DNA from: Fasciola hepatica
Lineage: Eukaryota; Platyhelminthes; Trematoda; Plagiorchiida; Fasciolidae
Assembly: GCA_948099385.1 (NCBI GenBank)
Contig: CANUEZ040000129.1
Span: forward strand, 6,392,501-6,456,500
Direction: 5' to 3'
DNA length: 64,000 bases
The notes under the pieces are model-generated. The model searched no databases. It saw nothing but the letters and a program-made list of their open reading frames with translations, and was not told the origin of the DNA. Position 1 is the first letter of the stretch, and each line of letters begins with the position of its first letter. Below are positions 10,800-23,493 of this stretch, piece by piece. The position numbers and the translations under genes are program-made.

Positions 10800-10990
10800 A
10801 ACCGTTGAGAGCCAGCCCCAGTAGCCTGGTGGGTTGGATGTTCCACTCACAATCATTCACACTGGGTTCCAGATCCTGTGATGGCTCAGTGGGTGTGCAC
10901 TGCTGATGATTACTACTACAGATGAAACGGGCGTACGTTGCTTCCATGGTTTTCAATAGTTCGAACGTTCGCATTGCATGACTAATCATA
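10800..10990 (+). mobile_element. tRNA-derived SINE, copy 3
   Basis: The A box TAGCCTGGTGG (10822-10832) and B-box-like GGTTCCAGATC (10865-10875) are 32 bases apart, as in a tRNA. The tail body (GCTTCCATGG, CAATAGTTCGAACGTTC) follows at 10940-10970. Two copies thus lie within 0.6 kb of each other in the same orientation upstream of PPOX. Confidence 0.65.
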
Positions 10991-11749
10991 CTATATACAA
11001 TAAATGGTTGACAAAGAATTTGATTCTCGTTGAGAAATCCATATCCAGAGTTCACATTATTGTCATTTTTAAATGCAACCACAAGCAATGTTCTTAACCG
11101 CCGTTTTCGAAGACGATAACGAAGCTGTGCGTGACCAAACGAACTTGGTTGTGCGCGGATGAGAAGTCCGTCCTGCCACCCATTTTTGGGAGCAGAGGTT
11201 TCACCGTTTGATAAAAGTGCATCAAAACTCGGACAAAAACGCTTCGCTGCGAAATTTCAGCGTTCTCGCCAACAGGTGTAACTTGTTTATAATTAAAATA
11301 AACAAGGGAAAAAGCCTCCGTAGAGAAATTTGAACACGTGTGGGAATTACAGAAGACAGAACCCTACAACCAGTTGCGCTCAAGCAAGGCTGCTTTCAAA
11401 ATGCGCTATCCGAAGTGGATATCGTAAACTATTACTAAAGTATTTCACAAGTAATCAGCATTCTAGGAAGATGACCGGCGCAATGGTCTACCTCCAGCAA
11501 CGAAACAGGTACACGGAGTGTAGCATGCGGGATGCAAAGCTTTCCGTGGGGGTTACACTTGCACGATCCGCAAAGACAAAGAAAACTCGGTGTGCCGGGG
11601 CTCAGTAAGTGCATAAGCAAGCATCAACACTTACACCGATAAAGATGAGGGTGGCGATCTGAGCGTGTTACAGGAGTTCATTATTTGCTGTTTCAAAAAG
11701 ACCGGGCAAATAGTGTTTCATTACTTTGTTTGTGTAGTTTGAACTTCAA
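10991..11749. other. no gene seen
   Basis: Contains a 92-codon open frame (11330-11608, plus) and an antisense one (11435-11620), neither with a recognisable motif. I treat both as chance frames. Confidence 0.4.
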
Positions 11750-14050
11750 TTATATATCACACACGTTTACTCACCCATAACCCGGTATAAAGTATAGAGG
11801 CGTGGCGCCACGCAAAACATAAACGGAAGAATAAACGTGAAGAACCAAAGAGGAAGTTTCTCAGGAATACGAACGCAATTTGTCACAACATAACCACCAC
11901 CGAGCGTAAATTTGACCCGGATGCGATACGGTTTCCAGCCGGCTATGCAGTTGATCTAGAGGTCCCCAGCCGTGTATGTGTGAAAAACCGACAGAAGCAA
12001 GTCTTCACATCAACACTTTGATAGACCAGTGCCATGTCACGGCTTAGCCAACAAGCTGTCGTTTCCAGCCAAGCTCAGGCTCGGCGAACAGAACATGACG
12101 GGAAAGTCGATGTGATAGCATACGTGGCACATGCCCCAGCCAACGAAACTAGTGGAGTGTTATTGTAGCACTAATCGGGTAAGCAGCACGCGCACTTCTA
12201 TAGACGCACATTCGGAGTGTAAGACTGCTTACTCGCTGTTGCCACCAAGCTCGCGAGGTATTTTCAGGCACCGATGGTCGAACGCGGATAACTAATCGAT
12301 ATCAGTCGCTCGAACAGGCCAGGTCTCACAGGCGCATGAGAGCACACTACAAACAGCAGCGTTGTACACCCTACTTTTCAATCGGAAAGAGACGTTACGC
12401 CATCTGCATAGGTGATGTAAATTGCAGAACGCCGCTCGGGTCTTCGTTATTTAGATGTCCACATCGTCTTCAATCAGCACATTAGCAGTTATACAGCACC
12501 CTAAGTACATACACTTTTCAACAATTTCTAACCTACCAGTACCGAGAGTGATTGCGCGGATGGACACCTATGAGTCATAAAGGAGCGCTTTAAACTTGGA
12601 GGATGAAGAGTACATTGCTTACCGCAATGCAGGCGACGCGAGGTTGTTTAGAACGCACTGTGCCACAGCAGCACCATCGCAAATCAATGCGATGCCATCT
12701 GCACAGTCTAAGTTTAAAAGTCTGTTACCGGGTAGGAGCACAACGCCTTCGTTCATACGATTTTCTCGTGCCCCTCTTGGGACGTCGTCAATCGCAAAAT
12801 TAAACAACAGTGATCGCCACCATGACGCACGCTGTTTTCAAATGGAAAGTAAGGTAGCAGTGAGTTACGCGCTTTTACTCGACCTGAAGTCTAATGGTAT
12901 AGCGCTTGGATGACTTTTACATACTTATCAGGCTTTCCCTATCTGACGAAACAATCCTAGAGGGCCGTCCTGTGAACGGAATCAAAAGCTGCTCGGATGC
13001 CCAGGAGTATGATTACCGTCGGTCTGCGATATGTGTGGCGGAGCTCAGGTTTTTGACGGACGGTGAAAATCCGGTCGATGCAGCCGTGGTTGAGACGAAA
13101 ACCGGACTGTTTTTCACTGACTTGTTGTCCGCTCACCAAGGACAATCTATGGTGGATTATTGAGGCTAACAGCATTGACATCGCCGAGACCAAGCTTATT
13201 CCCCGATGATTGGAACAGATGTTGTAGCCCCTTTCGTGTACATAGAGATGATGGATGCACTGTTCCGACTTTGTGGAGCACATTCATGGAGCTAAATCTT
13301 GGTGAGGAGGCTGGTGAGCTCCTTGGACAGGTGAACACCACCATATTTTAAGAGGACCGGAGAGAGTTGGTCGAGGCCGGGAGCTTAATTGCGCTTCAAA
13401 AGGTGGAACGTACGATCGACTTCTTCTTCGGGGCGTGGGGTAGTGCAGACCGACCATGGAGCACGAACTGGTTCAAACAAACTACTGAGTGGGGGTGCAG
13501 GCGCTGAAGGTCAGTTAAACTGCTCTTCAAAGTACTCCGCCTATCGATCCATGCGCCGTGAAAGTAGGCAGATTGGTTGGCCGGCTGTCTTGCAGATCAC
13601 TTCGCTCACTCCAGGCTTCTGGATCCCAGTGGATCGGATGAGTTGGAAAAGCCTCCGAGCATTGCCGGTGGCAGCAGCTTGTTCCATTTCGGTCGCGCTT
13701 TCAGGCCACCAATTCTCAGCGTCTTCGTGCAAGCTTCTAATCAACTTCCTTCGCAGCTGAGTGCGGGCACTGTGTTTTTGCTTCCGGAAGGGATATTCCG
13801 GCGGCTGCTTAGCCCTTCCAGAGAAGCCGATGAGATCCAGTGCATAGCTGTGTGGCGTACGGCTAATCCACTATATGCAGTACTTGTTGCTTTCATGGTG
13901 TCCTGGATGTGTTGCCAGCGACCTGAGGAATCAACGTGTGTGGCCACTTAGCTAAACAGTAAGCTCATTCCGATCTCTCCCGGACAGAGGCCCGGAAAAG
14001 TCGGTCTACGTCAATTCGTTTGACGGCGAACTTCCGACTTGGTGGAAAAC
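11750..14050 (-). mobile_element. RTE-like LINE R2
   Basis: Read right to left: the pre-RT region with WWPESATEMEQAAATGNARR (near 13710), then RT with NHRGISLVSAMSMLLASII (near 13200) and CIDRIFTVRQ (near 13080). The palm box is CADG (12694-12705) instead of Y-A-D-D, so the second catalytic Asp is gone. The C terminus is visible near 11940-11960 as a GWGPLDQLHSRLETV-like text. Stops and frameshifts occur throughout. The endonuclease is missing, so the copy is 5'-truncated. The 3' end around 11750 is approximate, and no clear tandem tail is seen. Confidence 0.75.
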
Positions 14051-14433
14051 CGAACCAGTGTGACAGTCCATAAGGCGTGGTGGTCCACTGGAAACCACTT
14101 CTATGGACATCAACAAAACTAACCAATTATAATAACACTGCTTATTTCCATCACAACAACCATTATTTGGTCCGACGCTGCAATCGTGTAGTTCGCCTTA
14201 CTTCATCTTATTGCGTTCAGTTCATGTGGCTTAATCATGTTCATTGTCGCCCCATAACTGTCTATTGTTGTTTTGAATAATTAACTACTAACTTGTTCAT
14301 TGGGTAGTGCGCATTCTCAACCATACCATGGACTCAGCACACACGAAGGCGTGATCAGAATTTAGGTATGTCCCCCAGTACGACCCACAAGACTTAACTG
14401 AGCCACGCCAGCGGTAGCTTACAGTTATGTGGT
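14051..14433. other. no gene seen
   Basis: AT-rich non-coding sequence between LINE R2 and the open frames further right. No repeat recognised. Confidence 0.4.
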
Positions 14434-14969
14434 CTATTTGTGTTCAAAACTGATCAGCAGATGGCGATCGCCATGTGACTGTGCGATGAAAGCAATTAGC
14501 CAACAAACTTTCGAACCACTGGAATCCTGTTCGACGAACCTACAAATGCCCGCATACAGATTACCTTCAGGTATTGTTTCGTTTTCGTTAAGCACCAATC
14601 TCATTGGTGGATGTTCCAGTGACGACTCCTCCACGCTTGCTGTTCCGACCACCGAATAGACCGTCAAATGAGTCTTTTGTGCTTTTTGATATATGCAGCT
14701 TCTACTTGTCGTGCATCTCCAGCGATTGCATCCAATAATGCGGACAGGACAATATTGGAGGATATAAGATGGTCGTGTGCTGATATCAGCAAACACCAAC
14801 ATGCGGCATTATCAATGCATTCATTGATATTGCAAGATAGTGTGGAGACTGGCGCCCATTCCTCAGCTATTGGAAAACAATAGGAGCTGTGTCCTCCACA
14901 AGTTTCCAATACCAACACTGAGAACTCGCGATAAGTGGACCACAGTATCCCTAACACTGGAACCCGCAA
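14434..14969 (-). other. two overlapping unassigned ORFs
   Basis: Two minus-strand frames, 14434-14802 (122 codons) and 14664-14969 (101 codons), overlap in different phases. The first ends in a passage that reads like folded protein (NLYAGICRFV, QSHGDRHLLISFEHK). I recognise no domain and see no good splice sites bounding either frame. They could be exon remnants or chance. Confidence 0.2.
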
Positions 14970-15854
14970 GGAAATGGTACGTAAAGTATTTATTAAACCA
15001 TTTTCAGCTCCACCAAATATGAGCGCAACGTAACGCCCTGAATACTGAGTAACAGTTTAACAACTTAACTTAATTATTCCGCGGCACACGGTAGATTCGA
15101 TTTCAAGCCAACTGTAATAAATGACCTCAGGGTTGGTAGGTCACACATCTTATAACTGCCTTAGACGCTATTCTCAACAAAAAACGTTTTCTGATACATA
15201 AATTGTGAACAACGCCGTACAATAATGACTCCACAACGCCGCTAAGAATCACAAGTGCGAGTCGGTATCAACGGTAAGCTGGTTCATTATTTCATCAACT
15301 TTCTTATCCGCAAATATAGGTACATAAATATAAGGACACACGAACAGGTCAAAATGATCGACCTAAACAAGTAGGTGTTTTGTACAGTTTCCAACAAACG
15401 TTTATCAAACAAGTCGCCCTTCATTGTATTTGGTCATGGAAGATACACAGGATTTGCTAACCGGTTAAGTAAATTAGACGAGAATGGATGAGAATGTGCG
15501 CACAACAGATAAAGAATTATAAGTCCTTTTAATAACAGCAAAATGGCATGTTGGTATGTCTAATCAATAATCTACTAGCCAAGGATTCGTTAACCTAACT
15601 ACTTGATGACCAAGCATACGGCAACGCCCGAGAACGCTCAAGTCAAATTTAACTGATGGGAATTAAATAACACGATTGGTTCGGGGGGGGTAGAAAACGC
15701 GCTTTGCAACTGAATACGAACGTTGCTCAAACCTGCTAGAGACATTCGAATGCTGAAGCCACGTGTGGGGTGGGGTTTCATCTCTTGTCCTTCTTTTTCA
15801 TCATCGGATTCGACATAAGGCCATCAGGCCGGTCGATGATTGATTTCTAACTTC
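14970..15854. other. no gene seen
   Basis: AT-rich, with a G8 run near 15685. No recognisable gene or repeat. Confidence 0.4.
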
Positions 15855-16115
15855 TAATCTACAGAAATTGGCCCGTTGTCAGGCGGGTGCTTCTACCGTT
15901 ACTATTTTGGCTTGTTCTCTGGAGCTTGCCTTGGCGGTCCCACTTCCTACAACATTTACCCGCCATTTTTCGTTCATAAGCAGCCAGTCATCCTTTTCCG
16001 GTTTCTGTCCCCACGGGCTGCCAAAATGTGGAACACTAACTCTCTGTGCTTCCTCGGCCACAAACAATCGTTCTTTCTTCAGAACAGTATCAACAAGCTA
16101 ATCCTGACGTGAATC
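15855..16115 (+). mobile_element. jockey-like LINE fragment J2 (3' end)
   Basis: Two overlapping plus frames together give the same C-terminal domain as J1: a FYRYYFGL text, then a K-x-WN motif, then the closing NSINKLILT. It is truncated on the 5' side and carries a frameshift. The family matches J1, J3 and J4. Confidence 0.6.
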
Positions 16116-16389
16116 TCCCCCTCCTACAGTTACTCTTTCGGTTATATGGTTTACCTCTCTACTGAAAGTCACTTTATACGTAGTTTAGGAAACAGATAAG
16201 ATAACCTTAATTTTTGAAACATTTTGACCGTATGGCCATGATGATGGAACGAGCAACGACTGAAAAGTTCCGACGGTATGGGAGGGTTGAAAGTTAGTGA
16301 AAAGAGGGGGAATCAATTTCTATTGTCAATCAGAAACGGAACAGATTGGGACACAGTATTAGAAATTAGCTGCTGGACCTTCTCACCGA

Positions 16390-17290
16390 AAAACTCATGA
16401 GATTCACAACCCACAGAGAACCATCGCCCATGTTTATTCAGCAATCACAGCCAGAAGGAATCCTTGCTCTCATCAACATCCGCGGTTTGAACCACAATAT
16501 TGATCCTTTGTATCATTTTCTCCGACATTTTTCTCTCCTTGCCTCATTCTTCACTGGCACGCAAATCTCTCATTCGTCGGATACTACCCATCTCCGGTTC
16601 GTAAACTATTTTACCATCCCTTATTTTCACCTAAAGCTGGTGTCTGTCGCTACCTCCCGTACCCAACACTTGGACTTTTCCAACAGCGAGTTCCAGCTGA
16701 TTTGAATGAAATCTCGGTTCCTTTTGTTGACCATTATTTCTGTACCGTTTATCGTTCTCCCAATAGAATCGGTCTCTCAAATTTTCATTTGCTGCCTTCA
16801 GGCATTGATAACTTGTCTGCATTAGATTTCAATTGCCAAGTTGCCATTACTGATGACTTTAATGTCCACAACAAGAACTGGCATTTACACCGTTCTGACG
16901 CTACGGCTGTGGGTTGCGAAGCCGAAGTTTTCGCTTTAGCGAACAATCTGAGTCAACTCGCTGACTTCCCCACACGCATTCCTGATTGTTTGACAATTGT
17001 ACACATACCCTCAATCATTTTCTCACTTCCTATCCCTCTTTATTCTCTGATATTATCTTCCTTGGCTCATCAGATAACTATCTTATCTCCCTCTCCACTA
17101 CTTTTGCTCGCCCAGTTTCTATATGCAACTCCAAATGCACTTTTTTGCGTTAAGATTCAGCTAACAGGGATAGTTTTTGTGGCTTTCTGGTCTCCTATCC
17201 CTAAAGTGACCTTTGCTTAACTTCTGATGTTTCTACCTCCACTTCAAATTTAACTGGGACTGCTTGTCAAGACTTGTTTCTTTTTATTCT
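16390..17290 (+). mobile_element. jockey-like LINE fragment J3 (endonuclease part)
   Basis: This is the endonuclease domain of the jockey-like family. INIRGLNHNIDPLYHFL lies near 16460-16520 and TGTQISHSSDT near 16555-16590. CTVYRSPN follows near 16740. ITDDFNVHNKNW near 16845-16890 is the catalytic G-D-F-N region with Gly replaced by Asp. One stop near 16703 separates two frames. It sits just after the 3' fragment J2, so the two are tail-to-head pieces of different insertions or a rearranged one. RT is missing. Confidence 0.7.
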
Positions 17291-17989
17291 GCACATATCG
17301 AAACCGGGGTGTACAGGGCAGCTGAGAAAAGTAGCACCTCTGAGTTGGTAAACTGTCGTGTCCCTTGGGGTATCTTCTATCTCCTTGGTCTCCATCACCT
17401 GCCCAACTCCCACCTGTGGCTCTACGAAGCTGAGGCACGCGTCAGCGGTCACACCCCGGCACACCGCTTGACAGGAGGGCCAAACCAGGTGGAGGGTAAC
17501 CGTGACCGAAAAACCTCGGTGAGACGGCGCCCAGCATGCGAAGGTGGATACTTCTGCATAGGCGGAAGAGATCTGTTTGATCCAACGGCTACCAAGGAAA
17601 TCCGTCCAATCAACAGGGTTGTATAGACCCTTGTGTCTAGGTTACCTCTACCGAATGGCGAACGAGCTCCTAGAGAGCCACCGGCAACCATGCACCAATA
17701 TCAGTAGGACGCGTTGGGCATCCCGGATTGGTGGACCACGACTCAAAAGGCGTATGATTCGCTCGTTCGGTCACCGGCTCCCAGCACAAAATTTTCCTGT
17801 TGCTCGACAGATAGCACTTGGTTTTGCAAGGGGCTAAAGCTGCTACCTTGAACAAAAAGCAGAGTTGCGCTGAGGACGCCACTTTGCACCAAACTCCCAA
17901 GACTCTTCACGACAAGTTCACTCACACACGTCACTCGTGCTACGGATTCCCCGGGAAACGACGCGCCTCGTGATCTCCCCGCGGCCGGG

Positions 17990-18958
17990 GTGACAAGTGT
18001 GCCAGCTGGAGGTCTCAAGTTACGAAATCACATCCAAATCGCCTGCTGGAATGTGAGAACATTCCTGGACATCGGAAGTCGAACCATCACTGCACGAACG
18101 CTACACGACTACTGCATCGAAATCGCGTGTCTCTCCGAAGTTCGGCCGCCAAATTCTGGCACCCGGTGTACAAAGGTTCCCGGAGTAGACGACAGTTACC
18201 ACCTCTATCATAGTGGACCCACAGACAGCTCTGGTTTCCATGGTGTCGCGATAGCTGTCAGCAACAAGGCCAACAAAGCACTGCTTTCATGGAACCTCAT
18301 ATCCCTTTCGATCGCCTTAGCTCGTTTTCACGCCTCATTCTTGAACGTATTGGTTGCTGCAGTCTATGTCCCGACAGTTGCGGCCGAAGAAACGGCAAAG
18401 GTTGCGGGGGACTGGAACGCCCACACTGGTCCCTCCACCCAAGCAGCTAGACACATTTTGGAGAAATATGGTCTCGGACAGCAGTGCAGCAATGGTGAAC
18501 GCCTTGTCAACTTTTCAGACTCTAACAGCCTAACCGTCACCAATACCCGCTTCCGAAATCCCAAAAATCACTTGCTAACGTAGTACTCCAACAACGGCCA
18601 CACAGTGCATCAGATCGACTACATTCTCTTGCGATCACGCTGGTCATCTTCGGTTGAAGATTGTCGGTCCTACAGAGGCGCGGAGACAGGCAAAAAGAAT
18701 GGCACCGACCACACCCTCATCCGTGCACGCTTCACGATTCACCTAGACAATCACCACAAAAACTGTGCCCCGAAGCAGATTAACACATCAGCGTTAGGAT
18801 CACCGAGAAAGCGCCAAGCGGTCTCAGACGCTATTGCCTCCCACCTAGTCACCACGTTCATAAGTGGAGAGGAAGTACACGTGAAAGATCAGTGGACTTC
18901 ACTTAATGCATCGATCCAACAACCCGCTTTAGACGAACTGAGATTTACGCGACGATGA
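17990..18958 (+). pseudogene. LINE R3 endonuclease domain
   Basis: Apurinic-type endonuclease that nicks the target to prime reverse transcription. It opens with IACWNVRTFLD (the N-V-R strand) and continues with CLSEVRPPNSG, whose Glu binds metal. YHSGPTDSSGFHGVAIA and AGDWNAHTGP (the G-D-W-N catalytic loop) follow, and HQIDYILLRSR and GTDHTLIRAR close the domain. About 25 residues appear deleted just before AGDWN. A TAG at 18581 splits the domain in two. Homologues are often labelled craniofacial development protein 2-like, which is a LINE-derived misnomer. Confidence 0.75.
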
Positions 18959-19113
18959 CAGAAAGACTGGATCTCAGGGGAGACTCTCTAATTAGCCGAA
19001 AAGGCCAGAGATGCCCGCCTAAATAGTCACTCAGATTTCCGTGATATCCGACGAAAAGTTACTGGTCGGCCGGAAGCGACCGCAACAACTACTGGACCGA
19101 AATCACGGAAATC

Positions 19114-20755
19114 ATGGAGACTGCGGTCAATTGCGGGGACTTTTCAAAGCTCTTCCGTCTAGTCCACACTGCATCCGGTAAGCGACAGTCGACAGAGCCC
19201 CTCCTTCGCGAAGCTGCCGGGCTGCTCATTTCTGAACAGGGCAAAAAGATGCACAGATGGACCGAACAATTCGAATGTCTATTGAACCGTCCCGTGGCAA
19301 GCTCTGTTTACCGAATCCCACCAATCCAGAGCGAGAACTATGACGTTAACAACAACCCACCGAGCCGAGACGAAATCACCGATATAATACTCAAGCTGAA
19401 GAACCGGAAATCACCTGGAGATGGCATCGCACCGGAGATATATAAATCGTGTCTTTCGACACTACTCGAGCTACTGAACACCCGGTTTTGTGCAATCTGG
19501 GAGAAAGAACAATTCCCAGCGGATTGTGGGACCTCAGTTCTACTTCCTCTTCCAACGAAAGGCGACAGGACCGTGTGCGAAAACTACCGTGGAGCCAGTT
19601 TAATCAACGTGCCTGCCACAATATTTTCCGTGCTTTTGTTGAACCGTTTCTCGGCGGTGCGGGACGCGCGCATACGCCCGTGGCAGAGGGTGCATGGCCC
19701 AAATATTCGCCCTCCGCCGAGTATTGGAACATCGGTACAAGTTTCAGCCACAAACTGTAGCTTGATTTATTGATTTTCGGGCTGTCTTTGACTCAGTTGA
19801 CAGAGAATCTTTATGGACTATATTACAAGCGGATGGAATGCCCCAGAAGCTTCTCAGTCTCATGACGTCGTACCACACAAATACCCACGCGAGAATATGC
19901 ATCTACGAAGATTCCAGCGACTTCTCCCTCAACTTCGGTGTCCCTTGTCGCCAGTGCTGTTCAACTACGCCATTGACTGGATAATGCGTCAAGCGCTCAC
20001 CGATTACCCTGGTATTCAGCTGGGCACCGATGATTTCCTCGCCGATCTGTTATTCGCAGACGACATCGTTATCCTTGGGGATAGCCCAACCACATTACAG
20101 CTGGTTATCAGTCGCGTAGAATCTTTCGCGATACCCATGGGACTAGAAATCAATACGTCAAAGACCAAGATCCTTTCGACATGCACAGCACAGTCCACTC
20201 CCCCGATATACTTGAACAGCGAACAAATTGAACACGTCCCGGCGTTCAAATATCTGGCCTCTACGATTCTCCCAAGCGGCCAAGCCAAAGATGGAGTTAA
20301 GTTGCGCATTGACAAGGCCGGGTCTGCGTTTCGTCAGCTTCGCAATGTACTCCGGGAGCGAAACGAAAATCAGCCTCCAGACCAAAATCTGCGTCTTCCG
20401 GGTCGCTATCCACCCAATAGTGATTTACAGCTGCGAGACGTGGCCACTACGCGTGGAGGACATCAGAAAGACGGAAGTGTTTGACCATTGGTGTCTGTGA
20501 CGGATACTGAAAGTGGTGTGGCACGAAAAGCTTTCAAAAGAGGCAATAATACAACGGTGCTTTGACATCGAAAAGCTGTCAGTGTTCCTCCAACGCCGAC
20601 GACTGCAGTGGTTTGGACATGTCCTACGAAGTCCGGACCCAGAGATCTCCAAACAGTGCCCCATTCCTGTTTCATGTCCAGGATGGAGCTGTCGCCTTAA
20701 AGGACAGCTGAAAACATGGGTCAGTACTATCATATTGGACGTTGAGAAATTATGA
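19114..20755 (+). pseudogene. LINE R3 reverse transcriptase
   Basis: In order: a linker, then NRKSPGDGIAPEIYKSCL (19405-19460) and PLPTKGDRTVCENYRGASLI (about 19550-19610). The palm follows with LLFADDIVIL and the intact FADD. Then GLEINTSKTKILS, VPAFKYLASTILPSGQ and the C-terminal region. The stretch 19680-19950 has changed frame at least twice, so no complete protein can be made. Confidence 0.75.
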
Positions 20756-20933
20756 CTCCAGGCTGTCTACGGCGCTCACAACTAGAAGCAGAATTGGATT
20801 TTTCCGTGTTCGGGTCTCGCATCCGATCGCCGCTCATGGGCTGGTGCTATTCGGGACATACATGAAGCCGGCTCATCCTCCTGCAGAAGCTAGCCGCATA
20901 AAAGTAAGTAAGTACATATCGAAACCCGGCAAG

Positions 20934-21015
20934 CCATTATTATTGTTACCGTTACCTTTATTGCTAGTATTATCATTATTATTATTATCATTATTGTTAC
21001 TAGTTGTTATTAGTT
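20934..21015 (+). repeat. ATT-rich simple repeat at LINE R3 end
   Basis: Imperfect TTA/ATT units (TTATTATTATTATC and similar). It lies after the last coding part of R3 and probably is its 3' terminal microsatellite. Confidence 0.6.
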
Positions 21016-21039
21016 ATCACATCAGACCTATCGGGATCT

Positions 21040-22592
21040 TAGGTGGTTCACCACTCCAAGTCTCAAGGTCTGGATGCCGGTTATCTCTAACAGTGAACCG
21101 AGCTTTTGTGGCTATGGGGTATGTCCCTTCCGTTGAACTCACGCGCAAGCATGCAATGAAAAAACCCACCTGGTTTCACACTGAGTCTACGAAAACATGA
21201 TAAAACCGGGGATGAAGGGGTGCATAGAGTTAGATCCCATGATTTATTTCCGGGCGCAATACTTCCAGAGTGTCCAGGCCAAAGCAAGTGGTTCTCTTAG
21301 GGTCCACAACCGAAGCCTTTAGCTATCCAAAGATTCACCTCTAAGGCAGCTGGACGAAACGTACGGTCCGTAACCCACTGGGGGTCGGTGACCGATTGTT
21401 CGGTCTACAGTATTTTTTTACTTTTACACGACCATCTCCTGCCAGAGGATAAGTCGGCTCCATGGATATCGCGGATCATCGCCGACCATGCGCGGTGGTT
21501 GGATGCGAGCTCAGCGCAAATCGTCACCCAGTTTTTCTTCCAGTATCGCAGACCGTAGATCGTATGTTGTCTGAGGCGCCCTATGTCCTTCTCGACGGTG
21601 CCTAATCGTTTCCAGTTGACCATCAAGGCGACAGCGCCATCCTGTACACGGCGCAGGGCAGAGTATTTGTCTGGATAGTTCTGTGTCGGGTCATCGGAAT
21701 AAGTGACCGAACCACTGCAGGCGGAGGCGTTGAAGGAAGACGGAGAATTGGACAATGTCGCAGCACCGCCTCCCTATTTTGTCGTTCGATGGTATTTCCC
21801 GCCAGCTTGTACGAAGAATTCGGCGCAGACCCACGAGGTGGAACGCCTCCAGCCTCCCGGTATCTTCAGCTCGTAGTGGCCAGGTTTCACACCAGTATGT
21901 GAGCACGAGTCGGATAGCGGCACAGGAGACACGAATCTTCGTTCGAAGGCTAATTTCACACCGTGATCACAGCACACGCCGATAATGGAGACACGCTTTC
22001 CACGCAGTGTCGAGCTTTGACAGTACTTCGTCCTTCTCCTGACCATTCGAAAGCAGAGTTGACCTCAAATATTTGAACGACGGTACATACTCGGTCGCCT
22101 GACTATTGATGGACAACTGCTGAGCTGACGGCCCAGGGCGAGTCAACAAAGCCTTCGTTTTCGCTGAACTGATTTCGAGGACAATAGTCTTCAAGAAGTA
22201 ATCGAGTCGGTCCAGGACTGGCTGAATTGTGGCGGGAGAATTTACAAGCGCGACACCGTCTGCAAACTCCAGATCTGAGATGTACACTGTTGGACTCAGT
22301 TGGACACTGGGGTAATCAGCCAAGGCTTTGCTCAGGGTCCAGTTGACTGCAAAGTTGAACAAAACCGGAGAGAGAGCATTCCTGCCTAACTCCGGAATTA
22401 ACTGCGAACGTCGAAGATCCTTCGCTATACGCTCGGACACGTGCGCTGCTGGGGGCATAGTAAGCCCTTAGGATTCTTGACAGTCTGACAGGAATATCGT
22501 CAGATTCCAGTATACCCCAAAGGCATTCACGATTAACCGAATCAAAGAAAGCCTGGAGATCAATGAACAGGCTACTGTTGGCTGCTGGAACT
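21040..22592 (-). mobile_element. RTE-like LINE R4 (RT and C terminus)
   Basis: Read right to left. SLFIDLQAFFDSVNRECLWG (22520-22575) is the palm's first Asp motif and is followed by SGVRQECSLSGF. The catalytic box is FADG (22255-22266), with the second Asp lost. The C terminus includes YWCETWPLRAEDTGRLEAFH near 21840-21900 and LQRLRLQWFGHLFR near 21700-21740. The element is cut off at 22592, exactly where the right copy of the 4.4-kb duplication begins. It is related to R3 but belongs to a diverged subfamily. Confidence 0.75.
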
Positions 22593-23493
22593 TGTGCTTT
22601 CAACACCCCCTTCCTGCTTTTCCCTACCGATCTCTTATCCGTCACTTCCAACCCCGTCCAAGCTTTCGCTAACGATGCCATCCTACACTACTCCCTTTCG
22701 TAACTCTCCCCTCCTCCCATCATACCACCGCCAACATAGACCGTGACCAGTACGCTCTCGTAACACCGCCCAGTTCAGACCTTGGATAGATCTCCTCTTG
22801 GGGCCCTCAAAATCGTATTCTCTAAAACACCTCTCCTCTTACTTTCTCTCAAACACTATTTCTTTTCTCTACCTAAATTTTGATTCGGTTCCCCTCTGCT
22901 CCTACAACTTGATACCTTTCCTGGATCTTTCAATCGTCTTCCTCCATTTTGGTCTTCATACATATTTTCGCTTGCTTCTGGTGCTGCGCACAAGATTGTT
23001 TTTCTATTCCGCACTGGAAGTTTCTTCAAACCAGCCGACCTCCCTTAACTGTAGAAAGATCAAACTCGTCCCACAATTGAGTCCTGCGGATACATATGGG
23101 GTGGAGCTTCATCTCCATCGAGGTTAACATAAATCCACTCGTCTGGTAGAAGACCCAATTTTAACATCCAATTTGCAGTCCTTTGCCCATAGCCGGGCAA
23201 TTGATTGACCATTCCTATTCTACTGCTATTATTTTGTGCTTCGTTCCTCCAAGTTCTCCTCGGCTGTTCCTATTTCCGTTAATTTTCAACACTAATCCCG
23301 AGAACAGGCAGCTAATCACCTTTATCGGGTTTCTTTCGCTCGATCTCGGACCTCAACCGTTCAATCTTCTTTTTCCCCCGGACAGTTGAGTTATGAAACA
23401 TCCTTTCCTACTCCATCTTCCCACCCACCTACAGCCTTTCTCTTTTAAAAAGCAGGATCAACAAACTGGTTTTGAAGTGAATGTTCCCTATAA
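22593..23493 (+). mobile_element. jockey-like LINE fragment J4 (copy of J1 3' end)
   Basis: The same RT palm-to-C-terminus segment as J1, truncated at the duplication boundary. The catalytic box is again FAND, so the defect predates the duplication. Confidence 0.75.

Larger units (their letters stand above)
17300..21030 (+). mobile_element. RTE-like LINE R3, near full length
   Basis: A GC-rich 5' leader (17300-17990) precedes an endonuclease/RT protein in broken frames. The endonuclease is at 17990-18958, RT at about 19114-20490, and the C-terminal region, with CETWPLRVEDIRK and LQRRRLQWFGHVLR, reaches 20755. The catalytic box FADD is intact (20053-20064). Damage includes a TAG at 18581-18583 in place of a conserved Trp, frameshifts near 18950 and 19680-19810, and further shifts near 20350-20400. 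An ATT-rich simple repeat follows at 20934-21015. This is the most complete RTE-like copy in the window. Confidence 0.8.

Noticed and set aside
10822..10875. A functional tRNA gene
   Set aside because: The boxes are present but there is no matching acceptor stem, and the same unit recurs with a long tail, as in a SINE.
18581..18583. Recoded stop codon in LINE R3
   Set aside because: A simple Trp-to-stop mutation fits better, since other stops and shifts are present in the same element.
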